Below, in pieces: positions 12,507 to 25,077 of a stretch of 64,000 nt of DNA (position 1 is its first letter; every line of letters begins with the position of its first letter). Origin of the DNA: Panorpa germanica (Eukaryota; Arthropoda; Insecta; Mecoptera; Panorpidae). Under the pieces are notes generated by a model. The model saw nothing but the letters and a program-made list of their open reading frames with translations, was not told the origin of the DNA and searched no databases. The translations under genes and the position numbers were made by a program. Location of the stretch: positions 10,726,001 to 10,790,000 of the forward strand of contig OY783214.1 in assembly GCA_963678705.1 (NCBI GenBank). Reading direction: 5' to 3'.

Positions 12507-15500
12507 ATGAAGCTAACAAAGGAAGACTTCGAAAAATCATTAAAAATAACAAAAATTAGTGCAGCAGCCATGGGGGTGCTCTTGCATCCTAAACAAAAAC
12601 CAATATCTCAGTTTATTTTGATAATCAGTAAAATATATTACATCATTTGCTTCGCAATATTGGGTCTTACTGTGGTGGCTGAAGTAGCTGACGTGTTTAA
12701 GTCCCTGAGCATTAACTTCCTGGCAGTGACTCATTCCCTGCCTTGTGTTTGCTACGGGACCATCAGCTTGTGCAAGATTGCATCACTTTCTAAGAACTTA
12801 CAAAAATCTGAACAAATTCTGGATAAGTTGGAAGAACTTTGGCCAAATAAAGGACTAAATGAGGATCAAACAGCAATTGTAACAAAATACATGGAAAATG
12901 GCAACAGTGCCCAAAAAACCTTCACCATTATTAACCTGCTCTTCGTCTGCACCTTCAACGTATCTTCGGTAATCGTACTGATAATTCACTATGTTCAAAC
13001 AGGGGTTGTTTTGAAAACCCTTCCTTATTATTTACCCTTTGACACAACAGGGAAGTACATTTATCCCATTGCTTACCTATTTAACGTAGCAGCTGGTTAC
13101 ATTGCTGGAATTGGAATGATTGCACCTGATACGTTTTTTGTTACAACCATTTCTCATATCTGCACGCAATTCAAACTCCTGCAGTACAGGATCCAGAACT
13201 TGGTCGAGGACTTTACTCCTGATAAAGGAGTCGATGTTAATAACAATTACCATCAGGAGATGTACCAGGCGCTCATCGAATGCATTAAAAGACACTCTGA
13301 ACTTATCGAGTAAGTATTGTCATTTGTTTATATTTATTAATTACAATTACTTAATACAATTCTTAAATTTCTTAATCAAATATGTTAATTCACTATAAAA
13401 TCACTTTTTTCTGAAATCTTTATTTTACTTTTTCTTTATTTAGAGTCTGATACGTTTTCAACCACAATGTTTTATTCGTTTCTTTAATTTCATGAAATTT
13501 AATTCAATACGTTGTTTCAATTAAACCATATAAAACTAATTAGATATGCATTAGCAATTAATTTGTTTTTAAACTAATTTTGTTTGTGTCAAATTTTTTT
13601 AACTATAATTTTAGTTTTATTTTTAGTTCCAAGAACAGTATAGCTAATAACAATATGCGTAATCTATTCTTGCATATGTTTTAGCTTTGATTTTACTTTT
13701 ATGGTTTAGTTTTATAAATTCACACATCAAAACGTATTTCTTAAGCAGACGAGTTTTTAACGTATAATCTATTAAAGTAAAATTACTTTTCGGCTTGTAA
13801 AATTTAAGAGATATAAATTATAAAATATGAAATACAAATCCTCATACTCATATATTGCATTATTCCCACAGATTGACAAACACTATTGAAGACATCTTTT
13901 CAACTTCCATTCTTGTAAATTTCTTAGGCAGCTCTGTGATGATTTGCTGCGTTGGATTCCAATCCACGGTAAGAACAAAAAATTAAGTATAAAAGCACTA
14001 TCTCTAACAGCTGCAGAGTACTAATTGTAAATACAATTTGTTGAACACGTTGCGTCTAACTATATAAAGCAAGAAGTAAATATTACAAAAAAAATTGATT
14101 AGGTCCATTTAAATAATTAAAAAAAAAGAGTAATGATAAAGAAATAAATATACATTTAAGTACTTCAACTGTCTAGTTCGATTCTGAAGTAAAAGTTTTT
14201 AACTGTATTATCCACACAATGCTTAGATATTATTACTTATTTGGTAAGTGTTGAAAGAATTTGCTCCTATAACACAAATTTATACAAAAGCTGTAGAATA
14301 AGCTGTAGAATAGAAGCTTAGTAGAATAAGTTACGAAAAAGAAAATGAATATAATTCGAAACTATATTCCAAGTTGTAATATTTTCGGTTTATGTTTCTC
14401 TAAGATACTTTGTTTATAACAAATTTTCATATAAATCATATATAGAATTGCGTTGAAAACTTTTTGAGTAGAGTGTAGTCGAGTTGTTTCGCATTAGTAC
14501 AGCTTATCATCAGATGTGCCGACATCTATTTCATAACATCTACTTTAATAGTTAATCTTTACTGTGTTGCTGTACCGTATTCTTCTCTCATCGTTTCTCC
14601 AACAATAAAATAATAAACAAAAGTGAAAGCTACGTTATTTACAGATATGCATATATCCCTAAATGTTCGTAAATAATCAACAATTTCAAGTCAAAACGTC
14701 TGAATCATTTTATGAATACGAATGTACGAAATACATACAGTAGTGTATTAATAATAGCCCAGTCATTATAGTAAGTTCACCTCGGGATTCGAGATACCCA
14801 GCTGTAAGTCTGTAAATACTTGTATATTGACACCCTAAAGTTGTCTCAAAACCTACATATGGTAGGGTGTATAAACCATATGTAGGTTTTGAGACAAATG
14901 TAGGGTGTCAATATACAAGTATTTACAGATTTATACAGCTGGGTATCTCGAATTCCGAGATTCTTACCTAATTTAAGCTTAAATGACTGGGCCATAAAAG
15001 AACTGAAAAAATCGTAAGAATAAGACCATTATGTTCTACTTCGATGCTTGCTTAGACTGTTTTTCCATTTATCATAGGCTGGGATTACGTATATGGTATG
15101 GCGTCAGCATATGTACAGTATAAACGTTTGTGTAATTAATTCCAGGCTGCAACAGGAATGGAGCTGGTGGTGTTCCTGCTTTTCCTAATTGTCAGTTTAA
15201 TTCAAACCTTCATCTTGTGCTGGGCAGGAAACCAATTAATAGATACGGTAATAAATAAACAATATATGAAATATCACCCTAACTTCAGAACATGTTTTTT
15301 TCAACAAATATTTTTTATAACAAAGAGCATTGAAATTGCCGACGCTGCTTACAATTCGTCGTGGTACTTGATGGACAAGAAATATCGTCAACTGATCTTC
15401 ATAATGATGCAGAGAGCGCAGCGGCCACAAATGATAACTGCGATGAGATTTTCTGTCGTTTCATTGAAGAGTTTCTCGTCGGTACGTCTAAATTACTGGC

Positions 15501-15616
15501 TGCATAGAATATTTAATAAATACAATCACATAAATCTTTGTTTTCTTATTTTTCAGATTTTAAGCTCAGCGTATTCTTACTTCACATTGTTACAAACGGC
15601 ATACAAGGAAAATTAA
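12507..15616 (+). CDS. Odorant receptor B (405 aa, 5 exons)
   Basis: Exons 12507-13309, 13872-13968, 15146-15247, 15326-15481 and 15557-15616. The first ATG after the core promoter starts MKLTKEDFEKSLKITK, like its paralogues. TM1 is about residues 43-66 and TM2 about 70-92; LEELWP sits near 110, TM3 about 137-160 and TM4 about 185-207. ICTQFKLL and ECIKRHSELIE close exon 1. Exon 4 has IADAAYNSSWYLMDKKYRQL; exon 5 is ILSSAYSYFTLLQTAYKEN. It is the shortest intact copy: the loop before TM4 reads LPYYLPFDTTG and lacks about three residues of the usual YIYMPFDT. Intron 2 (1177 nt) holds a perfect-looking foldback element at 14757-14993, while introns 3 and 4 are about 76 nt. It does not fall clearly in any neighbouring subgroup. 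Ligand unknown. Confidence 0.93.
14757..14993 (+). mobile_element. Foldback (MITE-like) element in intron 2 of receptor B
   Basis: Nearly the whole element is one hairpin. The outer ends are GCCCAGTCATT and AATGACTGGGC. Inner arms carry AGATACCCAGCTG, TATTGACACCCTA and AAACCTACATATGG with their complements, around a loop of about ten bases. TA or ATA flanks both ends. No coding capacity. Confidence 0.85.
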
Positions 15617-17226
15617 TTTCAATGTTTAAGTTTAAGCAATATTATTGTTCACCTAGTTTAGATAGAAAAATGTCTTGCAATGCAAGTTTTAAACTAGTTA
15701 GTTTGCCACAACCTAATTTTAAGTTTCATATCTTACTTCTCATATCTGTGGGTCGGAGGTATAGGAAACTATGTCAATTTTTGTCAAAAATGAGATTTTT
15801 GGCACAATCGTATGGGTTTCTGTCCTCTACCGACAGCTATACAACACTTTGTCCAGTATAAAGAACTTTACGTAAAGTAAAACATCTTCAATCTTCTCTC
15901 CTGTACAATATAGTAAATGTGATATAGTGTTCTATACCTCCGACCCACAGATATGAAAATTGAGTTGCAGTGTTAGATTCCACTTGCAATTTTACTACAA
16001 GCTGATTAAAGTATTTAATAATTATTACTAAGCACGGAAAGGGCCCTGTAAGTGACCTATAGAAATAAGAAATAATTAAAATTGATCAAAGATTATTCTT
16101 AATTATAATATAAAAATTATTTAATAATTTAGTAATGACCGATTTTACAATAACTGTGGTTTATTTTAACCTTGGTTGACACTTTTGTAATTCAATTTTC
16201 AATTTTGTTCTAGTTGAACAATTTTCATTAGTTAATTGTGGTTGATTTTCATCGAAACTAGGATTGAAAATCCCTATTTTAAGTTAAACTTCAGTCATGC
16301 AATAACTGAAGTTGAACTGAATATTGCAAAATCTGCGTTAAGTGTTTATTGTTGCACAACATGTATTAAAAGTAGTTAATTAAATTTTGTGAATTTAATC
16401 ATGTATTTTATTATTCATATATACCAAATTAATAAATCTAAGTTTTACTCTGATTGTAACTTATTAAAGTAATTTTTGAAAAATAATATTTCATGTTATC
16501 AAGTTAATAATACAGTTGCTGCTGTCCTGTAACTCAGCTCCTAGTCCTACCTGACTGTCCCTGGTGAAGTAATTAAAAAAGAAAAACATTTCACGGGGAA
16601 AGTAAACTTACATTTCTAATAGTGTAGTTCATATATTATTATATAAAACAAATATTCGATATTGACACCTAAAAATTTCTAAATTTCTTACAAATGCAAG
16701 AAATTTTCTAATTCCAAAAAAATACTTCTAGCAGTTGAAATCGGCTTAAACAATAAAAAAAATAAAATAATAAAAACTGAAATGAAAAATTCTTTTCATT
16801 CATGAATTTAAAAAAAGTATAATAAATTTATTTAGAAATTTAAATAATTAAGAACTTTGTATGTATAAAATCTAAAAATGTCTTATTATTAAACATGATT
16901 TACATACTTAGCACACATGAAACTTTTATTGTTCTTTAATATCAAGTATATTACTTTTTTAAGAAATCTTGCCAAATTTTTGAAGACTTTTTCAATGCCT
17001 TGAATTTAGTAAGTACTTATTAGTTGTCAACCATCCCAATTTATTGTAATTTTTTAAGACATATGTCGAACACAGCAGTGAAATGATTTTAGTAAAAAAT
17101 AAATAAATTTAGAATTTAGAGTAAATTTCATTTATTATAAAGAATATTTTTTTTAAATTCATTGGTTTAAAATCTTTGCATGAATTCTATATATTAAATT
17201 TCTGGGTTCTCTATTCTATTAACATT
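15617..17226. other. Intergenic spacer, receptor B to C
   Basis: Contains the inverted-repeat element at 15741-15955, flanked by A-type fragments (near 15665 and 15965), and a U2-like CTGACTGTCCCTGG at about 16550. No gene seen. Confidence 0.6.
15741..15955 (+). mobile_element. MITE-like element with 24-nt terminal inverted repeats
   Basis: Left end CATATCTGTGGGTCGGAGGT continuing ATAG; the right end (15931-15955) is its reverse complement. It is 215 nt long, non-coding, and inserted just 3' of receptor B within an A-type repeat. Confidence 0.75.
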
Positions 17227-17285
17227 TCTCACCACTACATGGGCCTATTTAAAGAGAAGCACCTCACGGTTTAGGCTTTAGTAGT
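17227..17285 (+). promoter_or_regulatory. Core promoter of receptor C
   Basis: TCTCACCACTAC at 17227, GCCTATTTAAAG at 17243 and TTTAGTAGTG at 17277. The GCATG element is not evident here. Confidence 0.65.
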
Positions 17286-17326
17286 GACTTGGAATTCAAA
17301 CGGAGGTTTTCAAAATAATAAAAAAA

Positions 17327-19665
17327 ATGCAAGTGACTAAAAGCGACTTTTCCAACACTCTTAAAATAACGAAATTCTTCGCGGCATCGATGGGAGTTTT
17401 GATCTACAATCGCGGAGAACCTGTATCTCGCAGACGATACATTGCCAATCGAATCTACTTCTGCTTCTGCTGCTTTGCCGTCAGCTACGGTGGTGCCGGA
17501 GGATTCGTTTACATGGTCCCTCATCTTCGCATCAACTTCATGGAAGCAACCCATATCCTGCCGTGTATTTGCTACGCGACTATCGTCATGTTTAGCATCG
17601 TGTCCATGGTATTGAACCTCGATAAATCGGAAAAGCTATTATACATCCTGGAGGAACTATGGCCCGTGGAAGGACTCGAGGAAGTACAGGCATTCATGGT
17701 GATTAGCTACACAAAGATGTGGACCACTGTTAAAAGCATCTTCGCCTACTTCAACGTGTTCTTTATACTGTTCTTTGAGTTCTGCCCTCTTCTTGTAATG
17801 GGGTGGGAGTTCCTTGCCACAGGATCAGCCACCAGGTCATTACCGTTCTACGTCTGGTTCCCGTTTGACACGATGGGAACTTATGTGTATCCCTTCATGT
17901 TCGCGTTTGAGGTGCTGATTTCAACCTACTGTCTCACTGGACTTGTTGCAGCTGACACATTTCTAGTTACAGTGATTTCCAACATTTGCACTCAACTTAA
18001 ATTACTTAACCTCAAAATTCAAAATTTAGTGGAACAGATGAACCCACCGGAAATGCATTTCAGCATTGAAATCAACGAACGAAATCATCAGGAAATGTAC
18101 GCCGCATTGATTGAGTGTGTCAAGAAACATTCAGAACTCATCAAGTAAGTCTAACAGAATATTTCGCACGTTTATAGTTTCTTTTGATCTATATAGAGAT
18201 TCTTTACAGAATCACTGACACCATTGAGGAGATTTTCTCACTGTCAATCCTTGTCAATTTTCTGCTGAGCTCCATAATGATTTGCTCCGTTGGATTTCAA
18301 TTCACGGTTTGTTTATTTACTTATCTATTCTTCTTCTTCTTCTTCTTCTTCAGTGACTCGACAGCCCTGGGTGGGCCCTGACCTTCTCAAGAATTTTTTC
18401 CAAATGATTTAATTATTTGAGATTTCGTAACAAGGTTTTTTTTTCACGGGGTGGAGTTGTTAGCACCACGCCCAACCCCCAAACTGGAGGACTAGTCCCC
18501 TGATATAATCCCCAGGGGCAGGGTGCCCGGCTATACCCCCAGGCACTGGGTACCCATTTTAGTCGCCTCTTACGACATGCATGAGCAACATTGGGACTAT
18601 TCTTTCACACCCGGTCACCACTCGGGAAACTTATCTATTAACACTCTAAATTTTATGGAAAGATCCAAAATAATTTTGTTTTCTAAACACAGACTGCTAC
18701 TGGAATAGATTTTTACGTGTTCATCATATTCTTTATCTGGAGTCTAATTCAAGCGTTTATGCTCTGCCTAGCGGGAAATCACCTAATTGATACAGTAAGT
18801 ATCTTATTTGAATAATATTTATATACTGAATGTTCACAACTATGTAGATGTATTTTTAAAGACAATCCTCGTTAAATACACAACTTGAATGTTACTGTAT
18901 TATCATGTATCATTTTACTTAAACATAACCCAGTATCACTTAATCAAAGAGGGTCTTATTTTGTTATGTTACAACTATTTTAATAGCATTTATTTTTCAA
19001 AAGGTTTCCTTTAGTGAAGCTAAATGATTATATTAATGAGCAATAAGGTTATGTTATTTTCCTGAAAGCCGAAAAGTAGGACATTAAACGCTATATATTT
19101 GGTAATATTATTTACGTAACATGTATCTTTTGTTATGTTAGATTAACCATAAATATATATAACTGTGTTTAGCTGGCTAATAATTAAATTACTCAAAAAT
19201 TCTGGTAGAAAATAGTCTTACAGTGCAAGATTGAGTATATACTCACAGAATATAATCTTGTAGCTCATATACTCATATATTACATTGAAATATAATATAC
19301 ATTATTATATATTTATATTTTATTATATAATTATACATTACTTTAAAATTACATCTTTAAAGAATTATTTATTATTTCAGAGTAACTCCATTGCCGACGC
19401 TGCATACAACTCCTCCTGGTACCTCACAGATAAGAAGTACCGCCAACTTATCCACTTCATAATTCTGCGAGCACAACGCCCGCAAACTGTTACCATGTTT
19501 CGATTCTCCGTTGTTTCATTCGCAAGTTTTTCATCGGTAAATAATTTTCTTCGCAATACAAAATTAAGTAATACTTGCTAATCAAATTTCATCGTTTGTT
19601 CACAGATGCTGCGAACATCCTATTCATATTTTCTATTTTTACAACAAGCCTACAACGACAAGTAA
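17327..19665 (+). CDS. Odorant receptor C (410 aa, 5 exons)
   Basis: Exons 17327-18144, 18210-18306, 18693-18794, 19381-19536 and 19606-19665. The start MQVTKSDFSNTLKITK follows an A-rich leader and aligns with D and E. LEELWPVEGL lies near residue 110. The loop before TM4 is FYVWFPFDTMGTYVYPF, and exon 1 ends ECVKKHSELIK. Exon 2 has ICSVGFQFT, where most copies have ICCVG. Exon 4 has IADAAYNSSWYLTDKKYRQL. Exon 5 is the most divergent of the set (MLRTSYSYFLFLQQAYNDK), replacing the FTLL core by FLFL. Intron 2 carries a TTC run and a transposon-like insertion (18328-18660), and intron 3 carries A- and B-type repeats. With D and E it forms one subgroup marked by a GGFxxMxxxLRxNF-type stretch after TM1. 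No disabling lesion. Confidence 0.93.
18328..18351 (+). repeat. (TTC)8 microsatellite
   Basis: Tandem TTC units at the 5' edge of the insertion in intron 2 of receptor C. Confidence 0.9.
18352..18640 (+). mobile_element. Transposon-like insertion in intron 2 of receptor C
   Basis: GC-richer than the rest of the window. Contains ACAGCCCTGGGTGGGCC, GCCCAACCCCCAAACTGGAG, and a stretch with TTTAGTCGCCTCTTACGACA. I recall similar GTCGCCTCTTACGACA strings from repeats in several insect genomes, but could not check. Class undetermined; possibly a SINE or retrotransposon fragment. The short reading frame in it is not treated as a gene. Confidence 0.5.
19090..19245. repeat. B-type end and A-type fragment in intron 3 of receptor C
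   Basis: ATATAACTGTGTTTAGC is the reverse complement of a B-type end. It is followed at about 19203 by GGTAGAAAATAGTCTTACAG, an A-type start. Confidence 0.45.
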
Positions 19666-20498
19666 AATATGAATTTGTACTTTAGAAGGAATTAGTAAGT
19701 TCTTTTATAATGTGATAATATTTAGGACATATTAATTAAAAAGTTAAATGTTTCTTTTCAGATGGAAACGTTCACCCCGCAAAAATCAGCTGAAAATACA
19801 TGGAAATAATATTTATTAAGAAAAGAGTAAAACTTAAATAGAATAATTTATTCATAAAAATAATTAGGCCTATTTTATTTACACATTATGTAATAATAGT
19901 AATATCATATAATCAACATCACCATAACTAAGTAATATCATTTTCAAAGTGCAGCATTCAATTGTTAGATGGCAGCACCAGAATATACATATATTATCAA
20001 AAACAAATATTCAAATATAAAAGTTTATTGTTATTAAAACATGCAGAAATTAAACACAACTAAAAAAACAAAGCTATTCTTTTTCACATTTTGATTAAAA
20101 CTGCTTATAATTTATTACTACTTATTAACAAACATATAAATATCATTAGAAACAAACTAATATCAGACTAGTTCAATTCTTAAGTCCTTTAGTTTCAACT
20201 TAAAAATTTTGCAAAGTTTTTGGAAAATAAAAAAAAAATTCAAAATAAATGTAATTTAAAAACATTGACTTTATTTTAAATCAAATTTAAATTCTTAGAA
20301 TAATCCTACTTTAAGTTCCACTAAAGTTTCATTAGTTTTGTACTCATACGGTATGTAATTTGTGCAACTTCAACTATAAATATCGCGTGTCATTTTCAAC
20401 ACAAATCTTTTTAACATTTGTTAATAGTTGTTTTGAATCCAATGTTTGTCATTTAGGACTTTCTTATAATTATTCTGAGAACTTGTGTTAATAACAAC

Positions 20499-21120
20499 TG
20501 GGGGAGCTTTTTAAGCTTCAGATCCGTACTTAGACACAATTGCATTTAAGTACCATTATATATTACGAGCTTTTCAAAATTATTTCTAATATTTATTAAT
20601 AAAATACATTATATGTACCTGATATTTCAATGGAAAGTTAAATCTAACCAAAGCATTGCAAATAAAAGCAAATTAATGTATACTGTGAGAAATACAGAAT
20701 AACAATTACTATGTGACATCGTATCAGTATTTTACTATCGCTTGAATTTAGCTAATGAATTAGATAATACACTTATCTTCAATTATCACGTAAAAGGGGC
20801 AACCGCTACAGAGCCCCTGAAAGTTGTGAGGCCTAAAATATTATGCCAGCTAAGAAAAAATCATTTTTTTTTGAAGAAATTCGATAGAAGATAGGAAGCA
20901 AAAGCTCACAGTGTTGATGTTACACTTTTGAAATAATTGCTACAAAAATTACCAACATTAAAATTTTGTGAAATAATAGGAATGGATTTGTTTATTATTA
21001 TGATCTTCTCCCTTAATTCATTTATTATGTAATTTACAAATATTTTAAAAATTGATTATGGTTTCCACCAACTAAATAACTATTTTACGATACTTCATTG
21101 CCAAACGCTGACTCTGGATA
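20499..21120 (+). promoter_or_regulatory. U1/U2-like upstream blocks of receptor D
   Basis: U1-like GATCCGTACTTAGAC at 20521, preceded by a GGGGG run. U2-like GCTGACTCTGG at about 21107. The spacing is wider than upstream of the other genes. Confidence 0.3.
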
Positions 21121-21304
21121 GAGCAATTATAAGAATAAAAAAGTGAATAAAAGAATAGTGGACCTACAGAGTTTTAGTGGTGTTGCACATAATAATTTAT
21201 CAGAAATTTTCGAAATAAAGCAAGCAGCTTCTTTGTAGCATGATAATTAGCATGTACCGTTTATTGCATCTGCTTGTAATGCTGTGTTTCATATATCATT
21301 GTAC

Positions 21305-21615
21305 TTATACCAAATAAACACAGTTACATGTATTTAAGGTTTATTCAACATAACAAAGATTGCCATTACATAATTATTTTTAGGTTAATGTAATGTAAGT
21401 TTTCATAATAACAGTTATCTTTCAATATAAAATTATGTGTTATGACGTTAATAAAGCTTTTATGCAAGATTATGCAATGTTAAATATATACTATTATATA
21501 ATTAGAACAAAACTTTTTAACGTAACAGAATTATGTTAAACTTCGGTAAATAACAAAATGTAACAAATATTATGTTAAATTATACATAAGTTTACGTTTT
21601 GTGCTTACAGGGTAA
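21305..21615 (+). repeat. B-type dispersed repeat
   Basis: Starts AAATAAACACAGTTACATGT and continues with TTTAAGGTTTATTCAACATA; ends at GTTTTGTGCTTACAGGG. Both termini resemble other B-type copies. Confidence 0.55.
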
Positions 21616-21924
21616 TAGTTGCATTTACTGCTATCCATTTCAATGTCAATTAACTTATATGAAATTAGATTTGTTTTTCCAAATGATTGTGAAGATTAGG
21701 AGAGATGTAGAAAACAAAAAGGAAAGAGAGGGTGAGAGAGTAAGAAAGAGAGAGTGAATTTTAATTAAATAGGAATACAAATCCAGTATTTATATACTGC
21801 AATTATAGCATATATGAAGAAAGCATGCAAAACATAAATTACTCAGTTTTTAATGTAATTTATTTTCCTAAAACTGTAAACTTCTAAACAGAAATTTCTG
21901 TTCAGAAACAATTCCTGAGTTTTT

Positions 21925-21982
21925 CGTAGCACTACGCTTGTCTATTTAAGCAAGAGTGAGGCATGATTGCTGGTTCAGTTGC
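21925..21982 (+). promoter_or_regulatory. Core promoter of receptor D
   Basis: GTAGCACTACG at 21926, TCTATTTAAGC at 21941, GGCATG at 21960 and TTCAGTTGCG at 21974, which matches the arthropod initiator TCAGT. Confidence 0.7.
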
Positions 21983-22024
21983 GTTTGAGAATTCATTCGA
22001 TAATTTTAAAAGCAGTTCAACAAA

Positions 22025-24476
22025 ATGAAAGTAACTAAATCAGATTTCGAAAAAACTTTGACTATCACAAAGCTATGTGCTTCTACAATTGGAGTGTCTC
22101 TTTACCACCGTGGAAAACCGCTTTCAAAATCCAGAAAATTTGCAAATAAAATTCGTTTTAAGATATCCTACTTCATAGCTCTATCTGGCGTTCTTGGCGG
22201 ATTCATGGACATGATCTACAATCTTCGGGTCAACTTTTTGGCTGCAACTCATGTCACTCCTTGCTGCTGTTACGGTATCATCAGTTTGTTCGGTATAGCG
22301 AGCGTTGTTTCAAATCTTGAAAGAGCAAATCACCTTTTAGACGTGCTGGAACATCTCTGGCCCACTACAGAACTAAATGATATTCAAACTGCGATTATTG
22401 TCAACACCATGAATTTATGGAACTCAGTTAAGAACTATTTCACATTGTACAATCTTATATTTTTGGCATTTTTTAATTTTTCGCCAATCGTTATTATGAT
22501 TCTTCAATATATTAACACTGGGGAAATTACAAAGGCTTTGCCCTACTACATTTACATGCCTTTTGACACAATGGGGACCTTCATGTACCCCATTGCCTAT
22601 ATTTTGCAACTCTCTGTGTCTTACAATGTTGGGGTTGGGTTGTTAGTTACGGATATGCTTTTCTTAACGATCATTTCTCATGTTGCGATGCAACTGAAGC
22701 TTCTTAAGTACAAAATAGAGAATTTGGTTGAAGCTGGTACTCTTTCTATTTTACAAATAGACATTCAGATGGATCATGGTTATCATCAGGAGTTGTACGC
22801 ACAGCTGATCGAGTGCATAAAGCTGCATTGCGAGCTCATCGAGTAAGTAACATTTTGTAGACTAATGTTGCAAAAAAAACATCAACTTATTCTTCTTCAA
22901 TATTGGATATGAATTTAATATTTATTTTTATGTATACTAATAATTATCTCATCGTTAAAAGACGCCATTTTCTTCGCTATATAAGATCCACGTCAGCTAA
23001 TCTATAAATAGATTTTACTTGAGTGATAGTTTTATATGTATAACTTTATTAAATTAATATTACTTTTAAATTAAAAAAAATATGTTTGATCTTAAAGACA
23101 TTTTTAATTCGACAGAATAACCGATACTGTGGAAGACATATTCTCGCTGCCAATTTTCATCAACTTTTTGTGCAGTACCATCATGATTTGTTGCGTGGGA
23201 TTCCAATTTACGGTAAGTCTGTTTATATATTATTTAGTTTAATAATATTCCACTAATCATAGTTATGTATATTCCTGCCAAACATAAAACATGGATATTA
23301 CATTAAATCACTGTGAAAAATAGAATGCAAAACTTACTATGTGAATATATCAAGCATCAATTAAAAATTAAACTACTCATAGAAGTTTTTTTGTTTTGCA
23401 TAAATTTTTTTGTCATAAAACCATTACTGTGTCAGTAAAAATATTTTTTTTTTACATAATGTTAGCTTAACTTTTTACCGAAGTTAAAACTGCTTTTGTT
23501 ACATTGTAATTAAATAAATATAAAATAAATTTATATATTAGACTATTTTATTATTTTAATATGTACTGCAGAAGACGTAAATTTATATGAAAAGATAATT
23601 TTTTTAAGTAATGTTATATTATGTATACCTAAAACTGTTAGAAATATAACAGATAAACATGTTTATGTTAAATAAACCTTAAATATATGTAAATGTGTGG
23701 CGCCTTAGTACAAATTTATGTAAAATATGTTAGTTAATTATATTTAGTTAAAAATAGCTTTCACACCTTTATTAGAATTGTGTATATTAATTATGTTATA
23801 TAAGTTTTACTTTTATGTTTTGTAATACTTTCGTTCCGTGTTTTACATAACATTAATGTATAAAAAACTATTATCTACTCTAGATTTATTGTCATTGAAT
23901 TTTGATGTTTTCCTTATTTTTTGATTTACTATGTGATAATCTAATAAATTAATATAAATTATTTAGGCCAGCACTGGAGTTGACTTAGTGATCTTCCTAT
24001 TGTTTTTGGGCATGAGTTTACTGCAAACACTTGTGTTGTGTTTAGCAGGAGATTATCTTATTGAAACTGTAAGTACCTAGTAACATCATTCTTACATAGA
24101 CAAACTATGCATTATTGTTATTTAATTATACTCAGAGTAAGCACAAACTATCGTTGGTTGATAAAATTAACATGCTATAATAAATCTAATTTAGAGTGGC
24201 GAAATAGCAGACGCAGCTTATAACTCATCGTGGTATTTGATGGACAAAAAGTTTCGTCAGTTAATTGAAATTATCATCCAACGGGCTCAACAACCGCAAA
24301 AAGTAACTGCATTTCGTTTTTCTGTGGTTTCATTTCGCAGTTTTTCTTCTGTAAGTACACTTATCTTCTTTAAAAAAATTAATATTTGGAAAATTATTCG
24401 TGACGTTATATTGCAGATTCTTAGTTCATCTTACTCGTACTTTACGCTGCTGAGAACCACCTACAACGGTAAATAA
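22025..24476 (+). CDS. Odorant receptor D (410 aa, 5 exons)
   Basis: Exons 22025-22842, 23116-23212, 23967-24068, 24195-24350 and 24417-24476. Starts MKVTKSDFEKTLTITK. LEHLWP is near residue 110, and YYIYMPFDTMGTFMYPI precedes TM4. Two normally stable places differ. The ADTFF..ICTQ stretch after TM4 is TDMLFLTIISHVAMQLKLL, and the end of exon 1 is ECIKLHCELIE instead of KRHSELI. Exon 3 ends LCLAGDYLIET, where most copies have CWAGN. Exon 4 has IADAAYNSSWYLMDKKFRQL; exon 5 is ILSSSYSYFTLLRTTYNGK. Intron 2 (754 nt) holds a reverse B-type repeat. The frame is open and all splice sites are canonical, so it looks functional. Belongs with C and E. Confidence 0.93.
23276..23705 (-). repeat. B-type dispersed repeat, reverse orientation
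   Basis: Begins CTGCCAAACATAAAACATGG, the complement of the B-type 3' end, and finishes TTAAATATATGTAAATGTGTG, the complement of the B-type 5' end. Occupies much of intron 2 of receptor D. Confidence 0.55.
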
Positions 24477-24807
24477 AGGACAGCTACACCTAATTGGACA
24501 TTTACTCTGGAGAACCCTGATGTTTATGAAACGAAAAATCACTTAAAATAAGCACAAATGAAAACAATGTTTCACTTCATATTAATAAACAAAATTTAAA
24601 TTCAAACTATAAGCGTACTTACTAAGTAACTATTATATAAATTACGTTTTTACGAAACTATAACATAAATTACATACGTTTATATTTACGGGTAATAATT
24701 ATATTTCTGCAACTAACTTGACTTGCTGTGTCATACATATAGCAGCTAAATTTATAGGTTTTCTTAGTTTAAAACATTAAATAAAGTGATAACGGTTTCT
24801 TATAGGA

Positions 24808-25077
24808 AACGTACACAGAGCCGCACAGAAGGGAGAGATGGGAAGCGAGAAGAAAGAATATGCAAGCGACATTGTTATGTTTACTAGTACAAATGCGTTA
24901 TGTCAGTCATCAGCCGCGTTTTAGTGTACATTAATTCAAAAAGCAGGCAAAACAATAGATTGTGTTGGTGATAATAGTACCAAAACTTTGTATTCTTTCT
25001 TCCCGCTTCTTCTCTTTTCAACGTTTCATTAATTCAACAGAATACGTTAATTGCTTTCCGTGCTGATCTGTGGACGC
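24808..25077 (+). mobile_element. MITE-like inverted-repeat element
   Basis: Left end AACGTACACAGAGCCGCACA pairs imperfectly with right end CCGTGCTGATCTGTGGACG. Inner segments GAAGCGAGAAGAAAGAAT and ATTCTTTCTTCCCGCTTC are also inverted. No coding potential. Confidence 0.6.

Larger units (their letters stand above)
19666..21924. other. Intergenic spacer, receptor C to D
   Basis: No gene seen. U1/U2-like blocks lie at 20499-20536 and about 21105. A B-type repeat occupies about 21305-21615, and a GA-rich low-complexity patch lies at 21715-21758. Confidence 0.6.

Noticed and set aside
18523..18708. 61-codon frame in the insertion in receptor C intron 2
   Set aside because: Part of a repeat-like insertion that runs into exon 3 in another frame. 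No protein family recognised.
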